DNA of 64,000 nt, taken from positions 104,054,125-104,118,124 of the forward strand of contig NC_073745.1 of NCBI RefSeq assembly GCF_029784135.1, written 5' to 3'. This document shows positions 20,830 through 29,040 of this stretch, in pieces. The stretch's first letter is position 1, and each line of letters opens with the position of its first letter. The notes beneath the pieces were generated by a model. It did not search any database and had not been told where the DNA came from. It worked only from the letters and a program-made list of their open reading frames with translations. This DNA is from Toxorhynchites rutilus septentrionalis. Lineage: Eukaryota; Arthropoda; Insecta; Diptera; Culicidae. The position numbers and the translations under genes are program-made.

Positions 20830-23800
20830 TTAGATTTTACCAAAGAAGTCGGTTTCTTTCAGAAACGCAATTAAATTGGTTTCTTGGGTCTCGTCTCTAC
20901 TGAGGATATCTCGGAGACTCTGACCTATGTTGTGTCGGACTCGAGCATCTTTGGTATGTTGACATTCAAGTAAAAGATGGCTAACGGAAACCGGAGCTTC
21001 GTTGCAAGCACATTGGGGTTTTTCGGCTCTGCAGAACAAGTGTGAGTGGGTGAAGTTAGTGTGCCCAATTCGAAGACGGGTAAGGACTTGCCTTTCCCTA
21101 CTATTGAGGCGGTCATCCCAAGGGAGAGTGGAATTTTTAATTTTATGAAGATGAGTGGGACGGCTGTTTATCCAGCCTATGTCCCAGCTTTCACGGACTT
21201 GCTGTTTTACCCAGCGGACAATGTCAGATGGAGGACAGGGCATGTCTGGGGGATCTATTTTGCTGCCCTTGCCGGCCAGTATGTCGGCGGCTGTGTTTCC
21301 GCGGATTCCTGAGTGACCAGGAATCCAGCAGAAGGAGATGTTTTTATTTGAAGCAGCCTCTTCTGTTTGCTTAATCCATGGGTGTTTGCTGTTTCCACTT
21401 AGAAGATCGTGGAGACAGCTAGCTGAGTCTGAGAATATTGTGGTAGGAAGAAACTCATGGGTGCATTCTTGGGTAGCTATTAAAAGGGCGAAAGCTTCCG
21501 CACTGAAGATGGAGCATTGCGGTGGAAGAGAAAAGCTACCAGTGTATCTACTCTCAAAGATTCCACATCCAACTCCATCGGCACTGACTGAACCATCTGT
21601 GTATACCTGGTGGTTGATTTGAAAATTGGATGCAACGAGGTTATTGAAGCAGGCTTTGACTTTTGGAGAAGGGTCTCCCGCCCGAACTGCCTTGAGAAGT
21701 TCAAGGTTAATGTTCGGCGGTTTGACGTTCCAATTTCTTCCCGTCGCAGATGAACGTTCACATATATCGGGAAGATCTTTGTTCGTGAGATTTTTGAACC
21801 ATGTTTTAGCTCCATGTATTAATGGGACATTGTGGTCGCTTTCGGGGAGTGACAAGTGACGGATGGCTTTATTCGTGATGGCTTTTGTTACCAGGTGGGT
21901 GAAGGGAAGTTGCCCACTTTCTGCCATTACAGCAAGAGTGGGACTGGTGGGAAAAGCGCCAATTGCGAGCCTAATTGCTTTATTGTAAATTGGTTGAATG
22001 GTGTTTAACACCCTGTCCCCTCCACGGCTGAAGGTGCCTATTCCGTAAAGGATTTGTGGGACCAACCAAACATTTACAACATTTAGCAACGTCTTTCTAT
22101 GACCAGAGGCTAGGTTGCCTGCGATAGACTTGATGATGTTCAATTTCTTTCTGGTGGCTATTTTGGTCTTTTGGGAATGTGATAGGAAGTTGAGTTTCTT
22201 GTCGAAAGTAACCCCTAGTATTTTCAATGTCCTCATTGTAGGGATCGGGATTTTGTTGAGCTGAAGATAGGTTCTCCTTCTGAGAGCTTTTCCGATATGT
22301 ATGTGTTTGGATTTCTCCGGGGAAATTTTAAAACCTGTTTTTAGAGCCCAGTTTTGGATGGAGTCTAAGGTTTTTTGAAGCCTCTTTCTCTGAATTAAGC
22401 CGAAGCAGCTCGTAGAGATAAGAGTGATGTCATCTGCATAGACTATGACCTTTATATGGTCCGGGATAATCTCGAATAGAGATTGCATGGCAATGTTGAA
22501 GAGGGTTGGTGAAAGTGCTGAGCCTTGTGGGAAGCCGTTTTCTGGGATTTTTAGAGAAGATTGGTGGTTGTTAATAACGGTTTTGAAAGACCGGTTTTCT
22601 AGAAAACTTTTAACGAAGAGACCTAATCTCCCACGAATCCCCCAGTCGAAAAGGCTTTTCAGCACTGGGTACCTCCATGCCCGATCGAAGGCCTTGGATA
22701 AATCCAGGGAAACAATATCAATGTGGTGTAATTTTTCAGTTGCGTCGTCTAGGATTTTTTCGATTGCTACAAGGCAATCTTCTGTACCTTTTCCCGCACG
22801 GAAGGCGAATTGTCTGGGATCAATCAGCTTATTTGACTCTAGAAAAGTCGTTAAGCGTCGATTGACCATTTTTTCCAAGACTTTCCCAACACAACTTAGG
22901 AGAGTGATGGGGCGGAAATTGTCAAGAAGATGGTTGTTCATGTCTGGTTTCGGGATACAGATCATTAAACCCTCTTTCCAGCAACTGGGGAGGGTTCCAC
23001 TGTCCCAGACTTTGTTGAGGAGCTTCAGAAGTGCTTTTTTCCCGAGATGGGGTAGATTCTTAAGCATAGGGTAGCTAATGTCATCAGGTCCTGTGGATCC
23101 TTGTTTGACTTTGTTCAGTACCCAATCGAGCTCTTTGAGGGAGAGGTTTTTGTTGAAGTCAAATTCCACATCGGTATGAAAATCGATGGGAATTCTTTCG
23201 CATTCCGTTTTGTGGGTTAGAAAGGTTTGGTCGTAGTTTTGATTGGAGGAGGCGGAAGCAAAGAAATCTCCAAACGCCTCGGCGATGATTTTCCGGTCAT
23301 TGGTGTATTGACCGTTAATTAGAAGATTATATTCTTTGCTTCTTTTCTTTCCATGAAGCCTGCCAATCTTACTCCATAAATCCTTTGTTGACGCGTTGGG
23401 ATTAATTTCGCTGACGAATTTAACCCAACTGTTGTGCTTGGCTGTGTTGATAGCAGTCTTAGCTTCTTTGCGAGCCCTTTGGAACTCTGCAAGCAGAGTG
23501 GGTCTCAGTGGGCTGTCCGGATGGGCCTTTCTTAATTTGCGTAGGGCCTTACGTCGACCTTTGATCGCTGCCTTCAGCTCAGGCGACCACCATGGGACAC
23601 ATTTCCTGCCAGGGATGCCACTGGTTCTGGGGATGTGCACCATTGCAACTTCTAGGACAACTTTGGAGAATTCCTTGGCTGTCCAATCTCGTTTAGCGGA
23701 GAGGCGGTTTTCAATGTCAAACTGATAGCCAGCCCAGTCAGCGTATTCAAATTTCCATCTTGGCCTTGTTGAAAACTCTGGAGAAGTTTGGCCGAAGGAA

Positions 23801-24483
23801 GTGAAGATTGGAAAATGATCGCTTCCGCAAGTATCATCGTGGATGTTCCAAGAAAGTTTTGAAGATAGTTTGTCTGATACTATAGTGAGATCGATGGCTG
23901 AAGTAGTACCAGAATAATGGATTCTGGTGTGTTGGCCGTTGTTAAGAAGGAGAAGAGAATGGTCGGATATGAAATCCTCAATGATGGATCCTTTTCGATC
24001 GAGGTATGCACCTCCCCAGGCGTATGAGTGGGCGTTGAAATCACCCATAAGCATGATTGGGGCGGGAAGTTGGGCGAACAGATGGTCCAGTTGGCCGCGT
24101 AGAGTGTTCGGATCGGAATCATTAGTGATGTAGATGCTAACGACGGTGATTGGAAAGGGGTGTTTAATGCGCACTACTACTGCCTGAAGATCAGTGGTAA
24201 TGGGAAGAAGATCATGTGGAGTGCCATCTTTGATTGCGATTGCAACTCCGTTTTTTGAGGGGTTGGGACCCTCTTTGAAATATGTGATATATTTTGAGAT
24301 GAAGTGTTTATCAAAGTTGTTTGGAGTCATAGTTTCTTGAAGGGCTATGACTGTGGGATTAGAGTTTGAAATAAGCATTTTCAGTTCTAGAATATTTCGT
24401 CGGATACTTCTGATGTTCCATTGTATCCCGAATTTCTGTGTTGGAGTGAATGTATTGGTGTTTTTAACTCTAATTCCTAAGTC
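20830..24483 (-). CDS. LINE ORF2: endonuclease, reverse transcriptase, RNase H
   Basis: The polyprotein nicks target DNA and copies the element RNA into it. Counting from the first Met at 24378 (1182 residues), the endonuclease spans roughly 1-220 with LQET, GDFNAH and GSDHFPI. The reverse transcriptase lies at about 440-700 with FRPITLLS, LSKAFDRAW, PQGSALSP and the catalytic YADD. RNase H is at about 920-1050 with VYTDGS and IPGHSGIRGN. A CxC..H..C cluster follows (CACNEAPVSVSHLLLEC). The frame is open for another 35 codons upstream to a TAA at 24484-24486. These contain IQWNIRS, the conserved first endonuclease motif, so translation must begin upstream of the first AUG. ORF1 ends 32 bases before that TAA. 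Confidence 0.93.
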   Translation of the reverse strand, partial: DLGIRVKNTNTFTPTQKFGIQWNIRSIRRNILELKMLISNSNPTVIALQETMTPNNFDKHFISKYITYFKEGPNPSKNGVAIAIKDGTPHDLLPITTDLQAVVVRIKHPFPITVVSIYITNDSDPNTLRGQLDHLFAQLPAPIMLMGDFNAHSYAWGGAYLDRKGSIIEDFISDHSLLLLNNGQHTRIHYSGTTSAIDLTIVSDKLSSKLSWNIHDDTCGSDHFPIFTSFGQTSPEFSTRPRWKFEYADWAGYQFDIENRLSAKRDWTAKEFSKVVLEVAMVHIPRTSGIPGRKCVPWWSPELKAAIKGRRKALRKLRKAHPDSPLRPTLLAEFQRARKEAKTAINTAKHNSWVKFVSEINPNASTKDLWSKIGRLHGKKRSKEYNLLINGQYTNDRKIIAEAFGDFFASASSNQNYDQTFLTHKTECERIPIDFHTDVEFDFNKNLSLKELDWVLNKVKQGSTGPDDISYPMLKNLPHLGKKALLKLLNKVWDSGTLPSCWKEGLMICIPKPDMNNHLLDNFRPITLLSCVGKVLEKMVNRRLTTFLESNKLIDPRQFAFRAGKGTEDCLVAIEKILDDATEKLHHIDIVSLDLSKAFDRAWRYPVLKSLFDWGIRGRLGLFVKSFLENRSFKTVINNHQSSLKIPENGFPQGSALSPTLFNIAMQSLFEIIPDHIKVIVYADDITLISTSCFGLIQRKRLQKTLDSIQNWALKTGFKISPEKSKHIHIGKALRRRTYLQLNKIPIPTMRTLKILGVTFDKKLNFLSHSQKTKIATRKKLNIIKSIAGNLASGHRKTLLNVVNVWLVPQILYGIGTFSRGGDRVLNTIQPIYNKAIRLAIGAFPTSPTLAVMAESGQLPFTHLVTKAITNKAIRHLSLPESDHNVPLIHGAKTWFKNLTNKDLPDICERSSATGRNWNVKPPNINLELLKAVRAGDPSPKVKACFNNLVASNFQINHQVYTDGSVSADGVGCGIFESRYTGSFSLPPQCSIFSAEAFALLIATQECTHEFLPTTIFSDSASCLHDLLSGNSKHPWIKQTEEAASNKNISFCWIPGHSGIRGNTAADILAGKGSKIDPPDMPCPPSDIVRWVKQQVRESWDIGWINSRPTHLHKIKNSTLPWDDRLNSRERQVLTRLRIGHTNFTHSHLFCRAEKPQCACNEAPVSVSHLLLECQHTKDARVRHNIGQSLRDILSRDETQETNLIAFLKETDFFGKI

Positions 24484-24518
24484 TTAATTGTGTGTATGTT
24501 TGAACTATTCAAAGAGAA

Positions 24519-25958
24519 TTAGTTCGATGGTCCTTTACCCTTGGAAAGAGAAGCTTTCTTTGAGGTATTGGTGTTGTTTTTGTTTGGTGTAGAAGTCTTT
24601 GGAGTGTTTGTTGTGTTTGTGTTGTTTTTTGTTGAATGTGCGTTGCTGTTGTTGTTATTGTTGTTTTTTGTTTGATGTGTGTTGTTGTTGTGGTTGTTGT
24701 TGTTGTTTTCTGTTGGGGTTGTATTGTTATTTGTTGTTGGTGTCTGTCTTTGTTCATTCTTAGTTCTTTTCTTGTCCTTGTTTGTTTGGGTCTCATCTTC
24801 AGATTTTTGATCTGACTCTGAGGATGATCCTTTAGTTATTTTTCTTTTGTTTTTGTTTTTGTTTGGAACATCAGACGTGTCCATAGAAATGACTGATTCG
24901 CTTTCGGATTCAGTTGATGAACTACCAGTTGTTGAATCTGTCATGGTTGTATCGAATGTAGTGTCAATTGGGGGGGTGCTTTCGCGACTAGAAGTGGCCG
25001 AAGCGGCCGAGGCGCAGTTACATTTGCAGTTGCAGCTGGGTGCTGGCTTTTGCAAGTTGGAAAGTCTGTCTTGCAGAACACTTGCGAATGTTGGAGCATT
25101 GTTTTGAAGTTGCAGCTGTTCCTTTGCCTCTTTGTATGAGATTCCATTGTCGATTCTTATTCTGGTGATTTTATTTTCGGTTTGCCATACGGGACAATTC
25201 CTACTAGAAGAGGAGTGGTTCCCTTGGCAGTTGACACAAAAAGCTGAAGCATCGCATACTTTGTTTGCGTCTGTTTGTTGTTCCGGATGTTCATGGCCGC
25301 AGTTTCTGCAAAGCGGATTTTCGCGTTTGCATCGCTTGTTCGTATGTCCAAATTTGTAGCACTTGTAGCATTGCATGGGATTGGGATAAAAATTTCTAGT
25401 CCCGGCTCGAATGAACCCAAAGTAAATAAAATTGGGAACGACAGTTCCGCGAATGGTCAATATTAAAGTGGCCGTTGGCACAACAATGTTGTTGTCCTTT
25501 CTGGTGATGCGTTTGACGCCGATCACACCTTGAGCGGTGAGTTCTTTCACCAGTTCGGATTCCGGAAGGTCGATAACTTCGCGGCAAGTCACAACGCATT
25601 TGCGTTGGTTTAAAGTTGGGTGGAAGATCACTTCTACAGGAGTATTATCAATCAGTTTGGTAATCGAAAGTAACTTACCGACTGTATCCTCATCCCTGGT
25701 TGTCAAGATGTACTGGAGTTTCTTTTTATCATCTCGCTGTGGTTTGGCGCTGTTGAATTTTTTTACAACTGCCTTGATGGTATTGCTGACTGTGAAGGGG
25801 TTTGTTGGAAGCACCTTGTCTCCTGTGGCTCTCAGAAGCAGTATCTGGAGATTACCGTTCGAGGGGTCCGCCCATAGTGGAGCGGTGGCTTCGGTGGGCC
25901 TGCCCTCATAGAAATTTGTAGCCCGGCCTCCCGGAGGCCCGGAGCTACTTGAAGCCAT
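24519..25958 (-). CDS. LINE ORF1: nucleic-acid-binding Gag-like protein
   Basis: This 479-residue protein coats the element RNA. After an N-terminal domain of about 190 residues come three zinc knuckles: CYKCYKFGHTNKRC, CRNCGHEHPEQQTDANKVC and CVNCQGNHSSSSRNC (about residues 197-260). The C-terminal third is low-complexity, rich in Ser/Thr, then Asn, Thr and Lys, encoded by GTT/TTG-type repeats on the + strand. The start ATG at 25958 is the first in frame after the GC-rich leader and gives a plausible MASSSSGPPGG beginning. It precedes ORF2 on the same transcript and is intact. Confidence 0.92.
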   Translation of the reverse strand: MASSSSGPPGGRATNFYEGRPTEATAPLWADPSNGNLQILLLRATGDKVLPTNPFTVSNTIKAVVKKFNSAKPQRDDKKKLQYILTTRDEDTVGKLLSITKLIDNTPVEVIFHPTLNQRKCVVTCREVIDLPESELVKELTAQGVIGVKRITRKDNNIVVPTATLILTIRGTVVPNFIYFGFIRAGTRNFYPNPMQCYKCYKFGHTNKRCKRENPLCRNCGHEHPEQQTDANKVCDASAFCVNCQGNHSSSSRNCPVWQTENKITRIRIDNGISYKEAKEQLQLQNNAPTFASVLQDRLSNLQKPAPSCNCKCNCASAASATSSRESTPPIDTTFDTTMTDSTTGSSSTESESESVISMDTSDVPNKNKNKRKITKGSSSESDQKSEDETQTNKDKKRTKNEQRQTPTTNNNTTPTENNNNNHNNNTHQTKNNNNNNSNAHSTKNNTNTTNTPKTSTPNKNNTNTSKKASLSKGKGPSN

Positions 25959-26495
25959 GCTTCTGCTTGACTATACCTAGGTTATAGTCAGCAGGTACGG
26001 ATATGAAATCACTAAAATTCCTTATTGGGAGATATTCACTAAGGGGTATGTTCCCAGAAAATTACACTTTGTTCTAGTAAAGCACTTCGAAAAGCCACCA
26101 ATGGGTGCGGAAAATTGCAAATCACACTTAATATAATAATTGCTTCCGTCACTTCACTTGCTTGTATGCGTGTTTTTCTTTTTAGATTTTATTTAATAAT
26201 AAAGATTCACTACACTACAATATAACTGGCAACACTGCCCGAAAGAAAAAGGGGGCGTGGCGTCGGTGACGCCGAAAAAGCGCGCGCTTTTTCCGGCAAG
26301 CCGGTGAGCGCCCGCTCTCCACGGTCGAAGCGAGCTATTGCCTTTTCCCGCTCTCCTTCTGCTGTCACCTTAAAACTTATTCTAACAAATCTCCTTCCAC
26401 AATCGCCAGGGGGAACGTCCCAGTCCGCTGTCCAGAAACACCAAAACTCCGAGCTGCTGAAAGAAAAATCGACCTTCTCGGTCGGAGGTTAAAAT
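25959..26495 (-). promoter_or_regulatory. 5' UTR and presumed internal promoter of the I-like LINE
   Basis: The leader is GC-rich at its outer end (GGGGGCGTGGCGTCGGTGAC and CGCGCGCTTTTTCC on the + strand). The element probably starts at GATTTTAACCTCCGACCGAG on the minus strand near 26492. I-type LINEs carry an internal RNA polymerase II promoter here; that function is inferred from family knowledge. Confidence 0.5.
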
Positions 26496-26679
26496 CAGTA
26501 TGATATATTTTTTTGCCATCGCTGCCTTTTAACGCTCATTCGTTCGTCTCGTTGGACTCGCCCCTTTGGCTGAGTCTGCCGATTTGTCTCTATCCTGTGA
26601 GTGTGTACCGCTAGAGTACAAAACGCGCGGACCCCAAAAAAAATCTCATTTTCTTTCAAGCCAGTGTGGTTGTATGGCA

Positions 26680-26746
26680 TGGTTTAACATCGCATCGCAT
26701 CACATCATAAAAACAAAACACAACACCAAAGGTTCTTTTCAGAACC
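26680..26746 (+). pseudogene. histone gene remnant: leader fused to 3' stem-loop, coding region lost
   Basis: A histone-like leader (CATCGCATCACATCATAA) runs straight into CCAAA and the stem-loop GGTTCTTTTCAGAACC (26731-26746), followed by ACCA. The stem is a perfect 6 bp with the TTTC loop and typical flanks. No histone codons remain between leader and stem-loop, so the coding region was deleted cleanly. The right end of cassette E1 begins about 120 bases further on. In cassette E3 the H3 stem-loop is a similar distance from its end. Confidence 0.65.
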
Positions 26747-26909
26747 ACCAACATGTTCATAAAGAGTAAACAGTAAACTAATTCATTTTTCAGGTAGATA
26801 GGTAGGTATACAAAATAAAACAATATTATTAAAATATATATTTAACAAAAGCTGTCCCCTTTGTATAGTCCTACGTCACTCCGGTTATGTCCCCGACATT
26901 ACCCACCCG

Positions 26910-27190
26910 TCTTTTTTTGTAGTATATTTCAAATGGGTGAATAGTTGCTTGCGAGTTATTCCAGTGATGATCATGTGGCGCATTTTGAATAATGAATGAA
27001 TAATTCCCTGAAAAATCACAAATTACTATTATTTTTTCTTGCGTCAAAGATTCTTTTTTTATTTCGCAAAAAAAGCAGACTGCTGTTTGCAAATAACGTT
27101 ATGCTTTATGAGTTTGTCTACTTTATCAACGAAATACGGCACAAATTCATCGATTAGTTTTAAAATCGTTCATAGAAATTCGCCATTTGT
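26910..27190 (-). pseudogene. transposase of unassigned insect family, central part
   Basis: Minus-strand frames give LIDEFVPYFVDKVDKLI, then QEKIIVICDFSGNYSFI and HHWNNSQATIHPFEIYYKK. The CDF..NYSF and WNNSQATIHPF motifs belong to the same transposase family as 17690-18137. They directly precede the LENVSF..HDT segment found there. The frame breaks once near 27065. The true continuation is interrupted at 26909 by the histone cassette. Confidence 0.6.
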
Positions 27191-27261
27191 TGAAAAACGA
27201 TTTCTTCTTTTCCGCTGTCCTCTAATAGAAGAGTGGTTTCGTCATGAATTGATGATTTGGA

Positions 27262-27504
27262 AACACAATCCAAACAATACTAGAGCTTCATGATTGGGCA
27301 GTTCAACAAAATGACAAATGTATCACGAAAATGAATTTCTGTTACGTATCCAAAGAACAGCATACAAAAAAAAAGGCGAGTGAGCTTAAGGAACTATTCA
27401 ATCACGCGAAAACAATATCGGGAACACAAGAATGTCATTGCTTTATTCCTGTAGATGAAAATGAAATCGCAGCTAAAAGGTTCTCCAATTCAGATGATGA
27501 ATAA
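27262..27504 (+). pseudogene. inverted duplicate of the transposase C-terminus
   Basis: The + strand carries an uninterrupted stretch from NTIQTILELHDWAVQQNDKC through NFCYVSKEQHTKKKASELK to CHCFIPVDENEIAAK and a stop at 27502-27504. It is the C-terminus of the same transposase, but faces the opposite way from the central part at 26910-27190. The N-terminal end of the gene has been replaced by an inverted copy of its own 3' end plus the adjoining terminal repeat, which explains the foldback shape. This copy is better preserved than the one at 17690. Confidence 0.65.
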
Positions 27505-28109
27505 AAATGAATTTACTGTCAAAATATGTCATAAGTTTTATTACATATGATTTGAAATAAAGACCTCTTAAACACTCATTCAACATTTTTATTATTATTA
27601 TTAATTTTTTTTTATTTTGGGTTGGCTTTCTGCACTGAAAAAAGAAATAAACATAACATAACATATTGAAAAAGTTTTTGTTAGAAAAACTTTTTTTGCC
27701 TTAAATATTCACAAGTTGCGATGTATGGAAGAGTTGTAGGGCACATAATTATCTACCATTTATCTACCATTTCATCAAAACTTTAGTTGACCATTTTGAG
27801 AAATTAGATTTTTTTCAGTGTGGGATGTCAAAAAAAATAGTTTTTTCAGCATTTTTTTGTTTTGAAAATTCAATTATTTTCCTAAAACTATTCCATAGAT
27901 CACCTTTTTGTAGGACTTACCATTTTCGAGTAAACAATTTTATTAAAAAAAATATTTGGCCCTTCCCATATGTTAGTCTACAAAAAAATTAGAGGAAAAA
28001 AGTGCGTAGTCGGAAATTTGAGGTGTTTTTGATATGCTGTAACTTCGTGAAAAATCAACGCATATACAACTTTCAGGTATTAGAATATTTTACATATTTT
28101 TATCTTTAT

Positions 28110-29040
28110 CTACACCTACACACAGTGGGCTACAATATCGAGAAGAAATGAAAAAAAAAACATTTTTCTTTGTTTTTTCAAGAATATTTTGGACTAACAC
28201 AACCTCAACAGCAAATCCAATTAACCCTTATCAACCAGTTTTCATTCGGTTCCAAGAACGTTCCTATAGGACCTATATTTCAGTTTGAATGAAAATAACC
28301 CATTCGTCTTTGATGATGAATAATTCAATAAACAACCACCGCACCGCAAATCGAAAGGCAGTTTTGAAAACTCCAATAAATTCTGCACAAGGATAATTTG
28401 TTACTTTGACGAAAAAAAACTTATAAACATATGAAGCCGAAGATCACGAATCGTTCATTCTGAGAGTCGCTTAGGATTTTGTACTTCTGATACGATTTGC
28501 GATTAAATGCTCCTCTAATTTACCCTCACCTTGGATAATCGACTAGAAAAAACGGCTGAACGTATCAATATGAAACGTTCACAGATGTTAAGGGAATACA
28601 CTAGGCTAAAAATTAACCTGCAAACATTAGAACTTACTGCGATATTTGCAGATTCAAGTGGATTTTGTGAAGCACTATAAAAATCCTGTTTTTGGCACTT
28701 TTTTCAGATCGATACAAGAAATGCAAATAATTGTTTTTTCGGCAAAGTAACAAATTATCCTTGTACCGAATTTATTGGAGTTTTCAAAGCTGCCTTTCGA
28801 TTTGCGGTGCGGTGGTTGTTTATTGAATTATTCATCATCAAAGACGAATGGGTTATTTTCATTCAAACTGAAATATATCTGTGTGGGAAGGTCCTATAGG
28901 AACGTTCTTGGAACCGAATGAAAACTGGTTGATAAGGGTAATTGGATTTGCTGTTGAGTTGGTTAGCAAAAAATTGTGTTAGTCCAAAATATTCTTGAAA
29001 AAACAAAGAAAAATGTTTTTTTTTCATTTCTTCTCGATAT
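28110..29040. repeat. large palindrome (arms about 28110-28430 and 28710-29040)
   Basis: The left arm includes TTTGATGATGAATAATTCAA and GCACCGCAAATCGAAAGGCA. The right arm is its reverse complement, including TGCCTTTCGATTTGCGGTGC. The spacer is about 280 bases. The arms also contain the subterminal phrase ATATTTTGGACTAACACAA shared with the intron-2 element at about 31490. No coding sequence is seen. Confidence 0.75.

Larger units (their letters stand above)
20270..26495 (-). mobile_element. full-length I-like non-LTR retrotransposon
   Basis: A minus-strand LINE of about 6.2 kb has a GC-rich 5' UTR, ORF1 with three zinc knuckles, and ORF2 with endonuclease, reverse transcriptase, RNase H and a terminal Cys/His motif. 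The RNase H domain places it with the I group (I, Loner, Outcast and relatives) and not with jockey or CR1. Both ORFs are uninterrupted, so this copy is young and may be competent. It inserted into the histone cassette E1. Both outer limits are estimates; no certain target-site duplication was found. Confidence 0.85.
18138..26909. mobile_element. histone-gene cassette E1 inserted in the transposase gene
   Basis: The left end is GACGTAGGACTACGTC (18138-18153), followed by CCGG and TATAGGGGGTG. The right end, read from the minus strand, is GGGTGGGTAATG..CATAACCGGAGTGACGTAGGACTA (26864-26909). Related end sequences bound the cassette at 39843-40737 and one side of the H3 pseudogene at 55664. Outside both ends lies TCTTTT, a possible 6-bp target duplication, but low in complexity. 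The cassette interrupts one transposase gene, whose two parts lie on either side. It carries histone remnants (18658, 19636, 26680-26746) and was itself split by the LINE at about 20270-26495. Confidence 0.6.

Noticed and set aside
22445..23074. 209-codon + strand frame
   Set aside because: It is the antisense shadow of the reverse-transcriptase region of LINE ORF2.
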